From NCBI GenBank assembly GCA_006384855.1, contig VCJN01001888.1:1-64000 (forward strand): a stretch of DNA of 64,000 nucleotides. Reading direction: 5' to 3'. The position numbers and the translations under genes were made by a program. Every line of letters starts with the position of its first letter. Position 1 is the stretch's first letter. The notes under the pieces are model-generated. The model was not told the origin of the DNA. It searched no databases and saw only the letters and a list, made by a program, of their open reading frames with translations. Positions 10,792-22,166 of this stretch are shown piece by piece. The DNA comes from Tetraselmis striata (lineage: Eukaryota; Chlorophyta; Chlorodendrophyceae; Chlorodendrales; Chlorodendraceae).

Positions 10792-11358
10792 ATGGTGCGT
10801 CGCAACTCCAAGCGCCGTATTCCTCAAGGCAAGGAGGGCTGGACCGCTGCCGAGGGGATTCTAGAACCGGTGACCAAGAGAATCCGTTGCTGCGCGTGTG
10901 GCGCCTACTTCACAAGGACTCGGTTCTACGACACGCATAGAGGGGCGTGCGCCGAGCCGCCTCCGCCCACCGCCGCACGTGTCGCAGCCGGTGGTGATGG
11001 CGCCCCTGCGGTAGCGGCTGCACCCTACGGCCGTCACGCCTTTGCTCCGTCCGGACCGGGTCAGAACGAAATGCGGGGCGAGCCGGGTGCATCGACACCG
11101 TCGCCGCCGCCATCGCCCCCGCTGCCCTACTCTGCACCGCTCTCGTCTCCCCGAAACGAATCAGCGAACCCCACACCCAACGGCGGGGAGAGGCGTTCGG
11201 TGTCGTTTGATGGTGGCCTGGCAGCAAGCATGTCAACGCAAGAGATGAATGCCGAACTTCACGTGGGCGTTGTCATAACCAAGACGTTCGGGACGCGGGG
11301 TAGCTTTCTCCCCTACCCTCCATGTGCCCTCCCCGACGTCCCGTTACACATGCCATAG
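10792..11358 (+). CDS. Cys-rich zinc-finger protein, proline-rich tail (possibly transposon-encoded)
   Basis: ATG at 10792 in a fair context, 188 codons. An N-terminal basic region is followed by a single zinc-finger-like motif, CCACGAYFTRTRFYDTHRGAC (residues ~33-53), with the C-x2-C...H-x3-C spacing of a C2HC finger. Then comes a Pro/Ala/Ser-rich linker (~55-130). The frame ends with HVGVVITKTFGTRG, which resembles the start of a Tudor/chromo-like barrel. The matching second half, YDDGDSEELTESEIQPLY, lies at 11402-11602 in another frame, so an intron or frameshift separates them; a gtagct at about 11295 could be the donor. Could be a host chromatin protein or part of a mobile element. Confidence 0.5.
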   Translation: MVRRNSKRRIPQGKEGWTAAEGILEPVTKRIRCCACGAYFTRTRFYDTHRGACAEPPPPTAARVAAGGDGAPAVAAAPYGRHAFAPSGPGQNEMRGEPGASTPSPPPSPPLPYSAPLSSPRNESANPTPNGGERRSVSFDGGLAASMSTQEMNAELHVGVVITKTFGTRGSFLPYPPCALPDVPLHMP

Positions 11359-11401
11359 GCCCACCGCCGCCCAGTGATAGCTACCCGTGTGTATCATCCA
11401 T

Positions 11402-11602
11402 ATCGTCAGTTGGAAAACTGATAACGAGGACGCAAACCCGGCGGATAGGGAGCTGGTGATGAAGGTGATGTACGACGACGGCGACTCGGAAGAGCTAACT
11501 GAGTCGGAGATACAACCGCTATACCGGACGACAAAGCAACTGAGCGATTTCACTCGTACCCTCGCAGGTTGCCTCAACAGGTTGCCTCGCAGGTGCCATT
11601 GA
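11402..11602 (+). CDS. Tudor/chromo-like second exon or fragment
   Basis: The frame reads through VMKVMYDDGDSEELTESEI, the Y-x-D-G-D-x-E-x-L-x-x-x-E pattern common to small barrel domains next to zinc fingers in algal genes and transposons. The region before it has stop codons, so it is not an independent gene. A CAG acceptor at 11411-11413 fits an exon. It most likely completes the 10792 gene. Confidence 0.4.
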   Translation: MVSWKTDNEDANPADRELVMKVMYDDGDSEELTESEIQPLYRTTKQLSDFTRTLAGCLNRLPRRCH

Positions 11603-12200
11603 CGCCCTACCGGCGGTGCGCCTCTTGCTCACCCACCGCCAGTGCTTTCGGAGGGTGCTTGCCCGCGTTGTTGCCCTTTAGGTAATGGTGAGAGTATCGC
11701 AATGGCAACGTGAAATTCATGATTTATTTTGCTTCCTTATTACACGCGCATTCGTTTAGATGCTTGCGTGCGCATGTGCACTTGGCATGAGGTACGCAAA
11801 CTTCTCGACGCCGACAGCGACGCAAAAGCATTGTCGTGGGGGTTGTGGAAGGCAGCCCCTCTGACGACAACCGAAGCGACAACGACGGCAAAGGAGACGC
11901 TGGCGCGAGGTTTGACTTAAGTACCGGGACCAGCAGCGCTCGAGGGAAGTACGATGACGGGAAGAGGTGAGCATGTATCGTGTCGACTTCGACTCCCCCT
12001 CCCCCTCCCCCTGAGTGGCGCCTGCTAATCCGTTGCTAACACATGCTCCTCAAACCCCTTCGCAACAGACGCCGTCTATTGTATAGTTGTACACCGGTGC
12101 CGAGGCCACCCTGATAGAGGCCGCGGTCAATCTCTGCGAGTGGAAGCTGAAGCACGAGAATACTAAGACCATCATAACATGTAATATGTCAGCACCAAAG
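11603..12200. other. No gene seen
   Basis: Intergenic. A short CCCCCT repeat lies at 11994-12012. No supported features. Confidence 0.5.
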
Positions 12201-12349
12201 ATTTGTCACTGAAGGTTTGTGACCCTTTACATCCCCGTTGCTGCCTGCCCGTGGTTCCCGCTGCAAGGGGCGTTGCTGAAATGTGTGTGTCCTCACATGA
12301 TATGCCGCCGAAGAAGAAGAACACGGACATGCGGATGGCGCTAGTCTCC

Positions 12350-12690
12350 CCGACCAGTGACTTCGGCATGCCAGTCATCCGGCCGATGCTAGCGGTGTGG
12401 TGTGCGCCAACTGGACATGCGAGGACTTCCTGCACTTCGCGGAGACTGTGGCAGTCCTGGTCCTTGGACAAGCCCCCTTCGCTGCTATTGCTAGGAGTAA
12501 AATAGCCCAACTATGTTGTAGGTTTGTGCTGCCTACTGAGTACGTGGCATATGTGGCAATTCATGCAGGGATATGTTTGACAGCGCAGACATGCCAAACG
12601 AAAACAACACGACTTGTCGATGGCCTCGCCGTGGTTGCGAGCACGCGCGAGGTAGGGGTGAAGTCCTGGTTGGCAGCTGGGACGTAGAAA
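12350..12690 (+). pseudogene. Possible transposase relic
   Basis: One frame reads ANWTCEDFLHFAETVAVLVLGQ followed by an LP-TEYVAYVAIH stretch. This has the flavour of the helical region after the catalytic core in some DNA-transposon proteins, but it is short, lacks catalytic residues and is bounded by stops. A second possible remnant is on the minus strand at 12743-12955. Identification is weak. Confidence 0.2.
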
Positions 12691-13270
12691 AGCAGCTCAT
12701 CGAGAGCCATGAAAAGAGTAGCGGTGTGAGCCCCAAAGCACATCAAGACATCCAAATGTACTCCTCATGGGCAAGCAGGCGCCGGTCATCGTGCTTGAGA
12801 TAGTCGTTCGTCAAGTCCGTCCATAGTGGGAACAGGCCGGGCTCCCGGCTAACCGGTCGAATGTGCTCGTAAGTAGGCTCTCCTCTGCAGTAACTCTGGT
12901 ACCGCGAGGTAGCGTTTTCCTCCACTCTTCCACAGTTCCACTGAACCTCTGCCAATTTCGGCTGTTGACTTTGTAAACCAGAAGCCTGCGCGACCTTTTG
13001 GCAAAATCACACTCAACTTGATACGCTGCTAAGATTGTACGCGATTAGTAGTACTTTATTGTGTCCAACATCGTTCAGTACTTGGTGCAATATTGGCGCC
13101 GCCGCCGCCCCCTCGCCAGCCGCGCGCCGCCGGCGGCTGCGCGCTCCCACCCCCGCCCCCCACCTCCGCCCCCTTCTTGGGCGCCGCCTCCCGTCGGCTG
13201 CGTCCCTCTCTCCGCGCGTCCCCAACCCGCCCGGCCCCGCACCCGCCCGCCGTCCCTCCTGTCCGCCACA

Positions 13271-14878
13271 ATGGCGCTCTCTCAGAAGGATGCCGACGTG
13301 CAGATGATGCTGGCGGCGCAGTGCCACCTCGGCACCAAGAACTGCGACTTCCAGATGGACCGCTATGTGTGGAAGCGCCGCAAGGCGGACGGCATCTACA
13401 TCCTCAACCTGGGCAAGACCTGGGAGAAGCTGCAGATGGCGGCCCGCATCATCGTGGCCATTGAGAACCCCGCCGACATTGTGGTCCAGAGCGCGCGCCC
13501 CTACGGCCAGCGCGCCGTGCTCAAGTTTGCGCAGTACACTGGCGCCACCTGCCTGTCCGGCCGCCACACCCCTGGTGCGCGACCCAGCCGCGCGCGTGGC
13601 CCCCCCCGCCCCCCCCAACGGCCGCTTCCTCCCGCTCCGAGAATTTCCACGGCTGGCACGGGCGACACGGCTCCGGCATACGGGATCCATCCGGCCGGGT
13701 GGGCGGAACGCTGCGAGGCGAGCAGCGGGGCGGCTGCGGCAGAGGTTGTTGATCTGCGTGGAAAATGAGAGGAGGCCGCCAAACAACGCGGAGGGAGGGG
13801 GGGGGGGGGTATTCAGCCAGCCAGCCAGTCTCATAGGCAGGATTCAACGCGGCAGACGTGTCCCTTGGGCCCTGCCCCGTGAGGAATTTGTCAGGGGTCT
13901 TTCCAGTTCCAATCTGGCGTTTCGCAACTCTGTATGTATTGCTTTTAAACTGTATGTATGCGCCCCCACTTTTTTCTCTTGTAGAAGTGGCGGCTGGTTC
14001 CCTAGATTTTCTCACGCTTCAGCTGCTTGCTGAGTTTGGTTTATGTCATTCTTGCTTGGAGTCGCGCTGTGTATTTGCCGGGTGATGTGGCCGACACACG
14101 GGCATGCCGGCAACCATGTGCAGCTGGCCAACTGTGCGACTAGATGACCACTGGGGGACAAGGCCATGTCGGGGGAGGGGATCTGCTCGGTAGTAGCGTC
14201 TTTACCTGGGCTCGTCTTTATGCGCTCTGTGCGACGGGTGGAGAATGCTTGGAGGGGATGCTGAGTACATTCCCTCTTCCCCGTGTGACACCCGCAGGTA
14301 CCTTCACCAACCAGATCCAGAAGCAGTTTGTGGAGCCCCGGCTGGTCATCCTCACGGACCCCCGCACCGACCACCAGCCCATTCGCGAGACCGCGTACAT
14401 GAACATCCCGGTGATCGCATTCTGCGACACCGACTCGCCCCTGCACCATGTGGACGTGGCCATCCCTGCCAACAACAAGGGCAAGCACTCCATCGGTGTC
14501 ATGTACTACCTTCTGGCGCGCATGGTGCTGCAGATGCGCGGCACCGTGTCCCCCGCTAACCCGTGGGACGTGATGGTGGACCTCTTCTTCTACCGCGAGC
14601 CGGAGGAGGCCAAGGAGGCGGAGGAGGAGGAGGCTCCCGCCTTTGTGCAGGAGCCCCCGGCGCCCGCCGCCTTTGGCGCGCCGCCCGCCCTGGAGGGCGC
14701 CGTGCCCGCCATGCCGGGCGCCCCCTGGGAGGAGGCCGCCGCCCCCATGGGCTTTGACCCCGCCGCCGCCCCCATGGGCTTTGACCCCGCCGCCGCGCCT
14801 GCGCCCGTGGCCGGCTTTGAGGCCGCTGCACCGCCCGCGCAGTACATCGACCCCAACTCTTTTGGCGCCCAGTACTAA
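13271..14878 (+). CDS. RPSA: 40S ribosomal protein SA (uS2 family), two exons
   Basis: Component of the small cytosolic ribosomal subunit needed for its maturation. Exon 1 is 13271-13574 and exon 2 is 14298-14878, joined in phase 1 through a 723-bp GT-AG intron, giving 294 residues, the normal length for this family. The uS2 domain covers residues ~1-205, with the characteristic [15 protein letters not shown] and [20 protein letters not shown] stretches. The rest is the usual acidic and proline-rich tail, here with a duplicated PMGFDPAA motif. The start is the first ATG after a pyrimidine-rich leader and gives the conserved [14 protein letters not shown] beginning. The intron has C-runs about 25 nt after the donor (13600-13616), as in the GT29 gene at 22.9 kb. 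Sequence and TGTAA signal point to a green alga. Confidence 0.97.
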
Positions 14879-15003
14879 GCAAGCCGCACGGCCCGTCCCG
14901 CCCCGCCCTGTTGCCCTCTACCGGCACAGGGCGCAAGCCCACCCTGGCAGGCCGAGCCTGGGGGCGCCGCTGAGGCCCCCGCTCACTGCCACCATCACTG
15001 CTG

Positions 15004-15008
15004 TGTAA
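15004..15008 (+). terminator. TGTAA poly(A)-like signal of RPSA
   Basis: TGTAA lies 126 nt after the RPSA stop codon, at the position expected for green-algal transcripts. Confidence 0.6.
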
Positions 15009-15516
15009 AAGATCACAACCAAGAAGAAAACCCCCTGTGCCCCTTGGCGCTCCGCCCAACGCCCTGAAGCGCATGAACTTAGCCTGCTGCACCGCATGTA
15101 TGCCTTGCTGTGCAAGCCTGCGATAAGACTGTGTATTATGTCAATAGGAAAATGGGTCATGGGCTTTTTTCGCGAGTCCAGTGGATGCTCTGCGAAAGTA
15201 CTGGTGCATACTTTAGCTGGTCTTAACGGGACCTCGAAGGTGCCATCCCCCCCCGGAGACGCATGTGATGCCCCGGGATAAAGTAGTCCTGTGCGTCGCT
15301 TACGGGTAGGCCCATGATTGACTGCAACACAGCAGGCCACAGCCCTATGCATATTGGTCCTAAAATCCCCATCGTTTCAGCGTCGCAGCATCGGCCCTGA
15401 GTCAGTTCGTGCATGTACCGCGGCACGGGTCGGACATGATGTGCCATGGGATGCATCTGCTGCTCTTCTTTCCTCAGCAGGCACGGATGACTTCATTCAA
15501 GTGTGGATCAGTACAG

Positions 15517-15674
15517 GTGCTGACTCACCTGTAAGAACCCTGACAAGCTTGAAATTGGGCTTGCATGCCACCTACCATAGATGGAAACATTCGCTGTGCT
15601 ATAGTTTCGTCTACACCTGACCTCTGGCGGGGCAGGGCAGATTCTTATTCAATGTGTTATCATTACCGAGTCAC
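15517..15674 (+). mobile_element. ~170-bp MITE family, copy A
   Basis: Matches the repeat that recurs in the introns of the GT29 gene. Shared landmarks in order: GCTGACTCACCTGTAAGAACC, a TTGGGCTTGCATGC block, ATTCGCT...CTATAGTTTCGTCTACA, TGACCTCTGGC, and TTCTTATT near the end. Confidence 0.7.
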
Positions 15675-16196
15675 CGCCCGTAGTCTCCCTGCCCAATGAT
15701 GTACAGCTGTATAGCCATTTGCCCTCTGCAGTGGATGCGGCAGCGGCTATGAACTTGAACTTTGTGCCGGTGGATGTGTGATTGGTTCTCTGAGCGCACT
15801 CCTGTTGTTTACTGGCGGCTCTGGGCCTCAAGTGCCGTGTAACCAACCAGGTTTAGTCAGGGTGCTCATTCGCTGTTTCACTCTCCTCATCAACTAGCGG
15901 TGCGTTCTGTCATTTCAACACAGTAGTGGCCTATTTGCTCCACCTCTCCGAGCACTGTGGGCAAGCAGTGTGCGCGCGTCCTGGCCACTGGTGTTCAATC
16001 CTAGGTGGCGTAGCATTGCGTTCAATGCAATGTTTCCCGATTCCAGCAATAGTTTGAATTGGTTTTTTTTTGTCCGCCTGATGTTGTCCGTTTTTCTGAT
16101 AAAACACAATCAGGAACAAAAGTCAGGAAATGCGAAGGATTAATCCTTACTATAATTTCCTGAATTCCTGCTGGTACCAGTACTTTATATCTGTGT

Positions 16197-16227
16197 GTGC
16201 GTGCGTGCGTGCGTGCGTGCGTGCGTG
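16197..16227. repeat. (GTGC)n microsatellite
   Basis: About seven tetranucleotide units. Confidence 0.9.
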
Positions 16228-16359
16228 TTTTAGGAGACGATGGGATCTTCTATATTATTAATTCAGTATATCTATACAGGCGCACCATACCGGTAGTTGC
16301 TCTGCGTTTTCTTATTTTGCTGTGGCCTTATGAAAAATTTAAATACCCCTTTAATATCC

Positions 16360-16885
16360 CCATGGGGGTTGTGATGGGCCACACTCGTGGCAGGGCTGGA
16401 CAATTATATATATGATACAAGTACGCACCCGAGTATTTCCCACTGCCCGCCGATCGGTCCGGATTCATGCCATGCCTGAGCGGTTCCTTGAACACTACCT
16501 GCCATGCATGTGGCGGAGGCGAATCTGAGACTGCCCTGTATCGAACATATATTGTCGGATTGCCGGCGGTGGGGTGTTACCGTCATAATTTGCGGTAGCC
16601 AGTTCCGAAGTTCAGGGATTTCATTAGTAGTTGTCAGGTTGTAGCGTCATCACACAACAAGGACTTACCTGCCTATATTTTGGCGGGGCCCCTCTCACTC
16701 TTAACGGTGCCCTGATGGATTTTCCTGGGCGGAATGGGAAATTTTCGAGTTATGGCGTCGGGCCCTCACTTACATTGCTGCCTTTTTTGTTGCACATGAG
16801 TCACACTCCCGAAATGCTTTAATCCGCGGGATGGGGCTTGCCCTGACTCGTGTTCTTCGAAAGGGCCGACGCCCAAACGGTAGGA
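16360..16885 (+). repeat. ~530-bp dispersed repeat, copy A
   Basis: Matches the reverse complement of about 39425-39925. Shared landmarks include CCGAGTATT, GGCATGAATCC/GGATTCATGCC, a GGCGTCGGGCCC block and GACGCCCAAACGG. No coding frame survives in both copies, so it looks like a noncoding mobile element or the remains of one. Confidence 0.75.
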
Positions 16886-17639
16886 TACACCTTTTTTGTG
16901 GCAGGGAGAGGGAGTGGTTTTAGCTAGTGGATGACCCTATGGGACTCTGGTACATTCTGAGGGCGGGAAACATGTCCGGAATGTGAATCTAGCCCATAGG
17001 CATCGAAATTCGCCAGGAAGAAAGAAGATATTTTAGTGCCTTGCTGCACTGCCCTCCAAGCGGCGGCGGGGGGGCGGGGGGGGGGGGGCGAGCAGAAAAT
17101 CCGTTTTACGGAATATCCGCTATAAACTGTGTAGTATGCGTGATTTATTCGGGTATCAACCGTATATACCCGCTTTTGCAGCCTCCTGTTAAGCGGTTCA
17201 CGCCGCCTGTGAGCAGCGCGAGACGGCGTCCCGCATTGCCTGCCTGCGGCGCGCACCATATCAGCGACATCCGGCACGGTGCCTGCTGGTACAGGTACCT
17301 TCAGTCGCTACCCGTACGTCGCCAATACCACTAGCAAGCGCCGCTACCCCGTGTCGCTGTAGCCGTCATGAGAAGGAGGGCCGTCCCAGGACCGGGGCCA
17401 GCGGCCGTGTCCTCGGCGAGCGAGCCTCAGCTCATGCCGACGGCGGTAGCCCCGATCTCGGTGTGAGCGACGCATGCGGTGAAGCCCAGTAGTGCCTAGA
17501 CCAGCCCAGGCACTCGTAGGATGCATCCAGCAAGCATCCGCATAGTACTTTCAAGCCACGGTTCTGAGCCATTATATATGCCCCCTGTCTCAGCCCGTCT
17601 CAGTAGATTACACAGTACTGTAGGCGCCGTGCCCGCCCT

Positions 17640-19444
17640 TGCGGGTGGGGGGGAAGGAGGGGGGGGGGGGGGGGAGGGCGGGAAAATAACCCCATATATA
17701 GGGTTCATAGGGCCTTTTTGGCCTCCTGGTGGTAGTCAGTGGTGGGTATTTGATCGCAGTTTTCTACACGGTGATCGAACAGTGTTAATTTTTTGTCATT
17801 GGCCTCTAACTAGGCAGTTACGATTAACTGTTATGTTTTTGGTTGCCACCCCCCTTTAACCTCCCCGCCCCCCCCTTTACCCTTTACACCCCCCCCCCCC
17901 CCCCCCCCCCCCGCCACCTCGACTATCTTTTATTAGGTCTGACAGTACTTAGTAGAACATACCCTCAGCTACATAAAAACTCCCACTGGCATTACTTTTC
18001 ATTAAAACTCTTTCAATGCATGGCTGTGTGTATGAGGGTGTTCCCTACCATATGCAAGTATAAAACGGAAAGGGGGATGGCGCACTTTTTGGAACCATCA
18101 ACAATATACAGTCAGCATCAAGGCAACCCCACCATATGGTTGCCCTATCTACCCCTCCATGCGATGTAGTGCTATGCTGCCGCTCACCTGATGTATGTTG
18201 CCGCTTTATAGTACGGCATCGTTTGCCTGGATGATATAGATACCGTTGATATAGATACCGTTGCCAACGCACGCGATGCGGCGGAGGTGAGAGACCTAGC
18301 TCATGCCACCAACCCCAACACTGCTTAAGTACTGAAATGAAAGTTTAGACCCCAATTTAAAGACCCCCCCCCCCCCCCCCCCCCACTTTGTTTCTCCGGA
18401 AATCCGGTACCTATAACATGACATTTAATTTTAACTGTTCTATTAGGCGAGTACGATTGAATTTTTTGTTTTAGAACAACCCCCCCTCCCCCATACACAC
18501 ACCCCGCCCACCTTAGTCTGACTGTTTCCAACCCCCCCCTCTTCTTTATTTATGTTGATCTTACAATACTTAGTAGAACATGCCCGAAGTGAAAATGACT
18601 TTTCTATGGTCTCAATGCATGGTTGTGTGCAGAAGGCTAGTCCTTGCCATATGCAAGCATAAAACGGAGAGGGCGAGGCGGGGCACTTTTTGGAACCATC
18701 ACCATATTACAATCAACATCATGGCAACCCAACCATATGGATATGGACATATGGTTGCCCTATCCACCCCTCCACGTATGTAGTGCTATGATGCTTCTAA
18801 GCTGTTGTAGGCCACTGCTATCTGTGGCTGTTCGTCTCACCGCGATGTTATGCCCTACTTCTGCGCAATGCCGCTTGCCTGTAAATTTCTCGCATCTTCT
18901 CAAAACAGTTGCTTGGCCTGGGCGCACCTCATGCATGACGAGCACTTGATAATTAGCCGGCACGTTCACATGTTTTACACAAAGGCAAAACAGTGGTGTT
19001 GACAGTCTGAGATGTTGAACCAACCGTGAAGGTTAATGATTGTTCACACGCGGCAAGCTAGCCACTTAATATTAAAAGAGCCGACGTTTTGCTCCCCTAA
19101 AAATAAGGTTCCTAACGCCAACATTGCTTAACACCGCAACCGTACATCCAGTGACCAACCTAACATTTGTTTTGAACCACTGTTTGTAACACCTCACCTA
19201 TACTATGACTCCGCCATCCAAGCAAGGATATGCCTGGCCTGGATAGTAACGGCGGCGGCGGTGCGGGGCTAAGCTCCCTGCCGCTCATGCACCGCTCCCA
19301 GCCGCCGAGTACTGCTTAAGTACGTGAACATACAGTTGAGGCCGGTTACAAGGCCCCTATGTTTCTCCGTAAAGTAGAGCACTAAACTTAACATTAAATA
19401 ATCGAACCGGCCTAATCAGTCTTGCGAGATGCTTCGGCGGTTTG
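17640..19444. repeat. Degenerate tandem repeat block with poly(C)/poly(G) runs
   Basis: Two clear diverged copies lie at about 17930-18180 and 18545-18800. Shared text: CAATGCATGG, CCATATGCAAG, CACTTTTTGGAACCATCA, CCATATGGTTGCCCTAT. Neighbouring pieces (17750-17850, 18320-18480, 19310-19430) share a GCTTAAGTAC...TTTCTCCG...TAATTTTAACTGTT pattern. G-run at 17658-17672; C-runs at 17891-17912 and 18364-18384. No coding. Confidence 0.7.
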
Positions 19445-19459
19445 CGCTTGACTACAGGT
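19445..19459. repeat. Target-site duplication of the LINE (3' side)
   Basis: CGCTTGACTACAGGT here is identical to 22152-22166, flanking the retroelement. Confidence 0.8.
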
Positions 19460-19632
19460 GTGAATTACAAAAAGGACGGTTCCCCAGAATTAGAAAATCA
19501 ACACAGCAAGCCGCCTAAAAGCGGCCCGCATCCCGCATGAGACGGGATGGATGAGTGATACGCGCACGGTTCAGAGTCCGGGCCACGCGAGCACGTGTGT
19601 GTGTGGGTGATCCTCGGACGTGCTGTGCAGCT

Positions 19633-20733
19633 TCAGCAACGGGATGGCAGACGAATCTGCGCCGTCTGATGAGGCAGCGAGCGCGCTCTCGAGCGGCCAC
19701 CAAGCTCAGGACCCCGAGGAAATCTCTTGCGAGCAAGGCCTCCTGGTGAGCCCGGGTGATACACCGAGTGCCCCGCGATGAGAGGGCACCCCGATCCGCA
19801 GCCAAGCACGCGATACCACGCACTGTGCGGTGCACCCCCCTTGCTCACCTCACCCACTGTGCCGAAGACCATGCCCGTGTACTCCGACATATCCAGGATG
19901 TCTCGAAGAGGACCCTTCTGCCCGGGCTCCGTGTTGTGCCACGCCGCATCCCGCGCAGCCAACCCCCGTTGTATGTCGCCCAACAGGGAGCGCTCAAACC
20001 GATCCACAGCCGTGGCCCGGGGCACTGAAGTGTACTTGACCCCGTACCGCATAGTCTTGAACTCCAACAGGGTGGACTTCAAGCTCCGGGGATCATAGCT
20101 GCCGGTCACGACGTTGAACGCCGGAAGGGAGAGCTCTGCGTCCGGCACTAGGTCCTTGAGCTCATCCCTGGGTACGGTGTTGCCGAGAGGCACTGCCTGC
20201 TGGAACAAGTCATCCACCTCCCGCCGTACTGCGATACCTAGGTCGTGAACACAGTGATCGCGGAAGGCATCTGCGATAGCGTCGTGCTGTACACGCCAGT
20301 GAGCGTCTCCAGGCGCCGGGAGGTTCATGAGCGCGTCGCCGTATAGATCAACAATGACAGGGTTGTGCTCTGTCAAGGGCAGAATGATCTGGCACCCAAC
20401 CACCGGGGCCAAGCACGGGCTAGGCAGAAAGAAGTACCCGGCAGCGACCTCCCGCAGCTCATGCGGAGTCATGGCTGTCCGCGCGGTGGGGATGGCCACT
20501 GTCCACATGCCTGACGCCGCGTCGAGCTGGTTGAACAAGATCCGTTCCCTACATGTGGCGGGGAGAGCGCACACCTCATTTCGAAGCCGAGAGTTGTTGG
20601 CCTGGTCTAGAAATGCCGTCAGCTCCTTTTGCGAGCCCGACGCAGCCTCCACTTCCCGCTCCATCTGGCGTGCATCTGCGTCGCCGAGATGGCCAGCAGT
20701 AGCCACTTGGAGGCGGCCCCACGCCTCGCGCAT
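19633..20733 (-). pseudogene. LINE C-terminal region: PD-(D/E)XK-type endonuclease
   Basis: Continues the RT protein after a frameshift. It reads through a segment typical of RTs with restriction-like endonucleases (ATCRERILFNQLDAASGMW, then a VDLYGDALMN...HWRVQHDAIAD block where relatives carry a zinc-binding cluster; the cysteines are largely absent here). The candidate nuclease core is RRDELKDLVPDAEL followed by TLLEFKTM, fitting PD...ExK spacing. The frame beyond about 19780 looks like out-of-frame noise. Assignment rests on order and motif pattern, not on a database match. Confidence 0.6.
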
Positions 20734-20734
20734 C

Positions 20735-22151
20735 TCCGCGGCGTAGCTGTCCGATCCATGAGCATCGTTGAGGAAGTGGTCATACTGGCGGGCGGAAGAA
20801 TTTGCGTTGAAGCTGCCTCGGCTAAGTACGTACCGAGCTGTGGATCGAAGAAACCAGGGGTGGGGGTGTTGGTGCCGGAGTTCCTAGTCGGGAACCTTGG
20901 GAGGATGGCATTCATGCAGCCGATGAAGGCGGCATCACGAACGGTAGCCATGCGGCGGATGCCAGCTCCCTTCAATCGAGTGGGGAGGTGAAGCCTGCTG
21001 CGCGCCCTGGCCACTGCATCCTCGCTCAAGGTAGCCACCTCTGCTGCCATGGGGTCGGGGTCGTGCAAAAGCTCCGCCAAGAAATCGGTGACCACCGGAT
21101 TGGTGTCGGTGCCGTACGTGGAGGGATCAAAAGAGACCCCTAGCACCCGTTCGACCGCCGCGAGGATGGTGGCATCCACCGCCTCCGCAAAGGCGTCCAC
21201 CTCGGACGGAAGACAATTGCGGAGCCAATACCCCGCCTTGTGTTGCATGCAGTGCTTGAGCATGGCCCATGCGTGGTGATGCAAGGCGTGGGTGTACCGA
21301 CGGCTGGGCTTGGCAGATAGAAGCTTGCTCAGGCTAGCGTCCACCTCCTCTCGTAGCTCCTCCGCCTTGCCGCGCATGTACGCATGCACATACTCTGGCG
21401 ATCCGAGCGGCACGTTCAGAACCGCGATGCCGTGATGGCCATCTAGCTCGGGCCACTCGATGTCGGCCGGAGCCTCACGCCGCGCGGCCTCCATGTCTGC
21501 GCTGTACGCCTGCATCTTGTCGAAGCGCACCTCAAGCCCCACGGACGCCTTGATGGACGTGCGGAAGGCGTGAAGAGCCGGCCAAACGTGCTCCGGAAGG
21601 CCCACCAGAAATCCATCGTCGGCGTTGAAGCGCGCCGCCCCGTCATTGACCTCCAACGTGGTATCACACTGCTGCACCTCGGGGTGAATCGCGACGCAAA
21701 AGGAAGTCGTGGCCAAAGGTGCGCCCTGTTGCACGCCGTCCTCCGACCGCAGAGGGGCGGACCGGTCGTCCACGACCAGATACGAATCCGTGGAGAGGGA
21801 GGCTAGGAGCGCAGGGATGACAGGGTGCAGTGGAGAGCAATCGATGTGGCGTTGGATGATGGCGCGGCGCCATGCCTCGTTGTAAGCGTTGCGAAGGTCT
21901 GTGTGGACGATGACGGCACTTGGGCCAAGCTTCTCGGCGATGAGCCGGACGCCGTGGATGAGCACTGAGTCGCCTGCGGGAATGCCAACGCCAAGCTGAG
22001 ATGGAGCGAGCACTGACACGTATGCCTCCTTCATGTTGTCCACCACTGCCCGCTCCGCTGCGCGCCGCTCCGCCTCCCCGACTGCCACAGGCCGCACGTC
22101 CGGGGCCCTCCCCTCGCCTAGCTTCTTGACAGGTGCCACGAGCCTAGCAGA
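20735..22151 (-). pseudogene. Reverse transcriptase domain of LINE
   Basis: Copies the element's RNA at the nicked target. Visible RT blocks in order: APVKKLGEG...DVRPVAVGEAERR (fingers), DLRNAYNEAWR (first catalytic Asp in LRNAYN), EDGVQQGAPLATTSFCVA (GxxQGxPL, template grip) and ARFNADDGFLV (A-D-D catalytic pair, near 21612-21629, with Asn where an aromatic is usual). A thumb/connection region follows, ending near ALHHHAWAMLKHCMQHKAGYWLRNCLP. The N-terminus is missing and the frame shifts around 20735 into the endonuclease part, so this copy is probably dead. Confidence 0.85.
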
Positions 22152-22166
22152 CGCTTGACTACAGGT
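22152..22166. repeat. Target-site duplication of the LINE (5' side)
   Basis: CGCTTGACTACAGGT, identical to 19445-19459. Confidence 0.8.

Larger units (their letters stand above)
15009..16359. other. Intergenic, one MITE and a GTGC microsatellite
   Basis: No coding frame is supported. It contains a MITE copy at about 15517-15674 and a tetranucleotide (GTGC)n run at 16197-16227. Confidence 0.6.
19460..22151 (-). mobile_element. 5'-truncated non-LTR retrotransposon with restriction-like endonuclease
   Basis: A 2.69-kb minus-strand insertion bounded by a perfect 15-bp target duplication. The coding frame is already open at the 5' boundary (reading ..SARLVAPVKKLGEG), so the element was truncated on insertion, as LINEs often are. 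It contains the RT core and a C-terminal endonuclease region with at least one frameshift between them. The 3' end is AT-rich but has no long poly(A). It sits at the end of the 17.6-19.4 kb repeat block. Confidence 0.85.
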
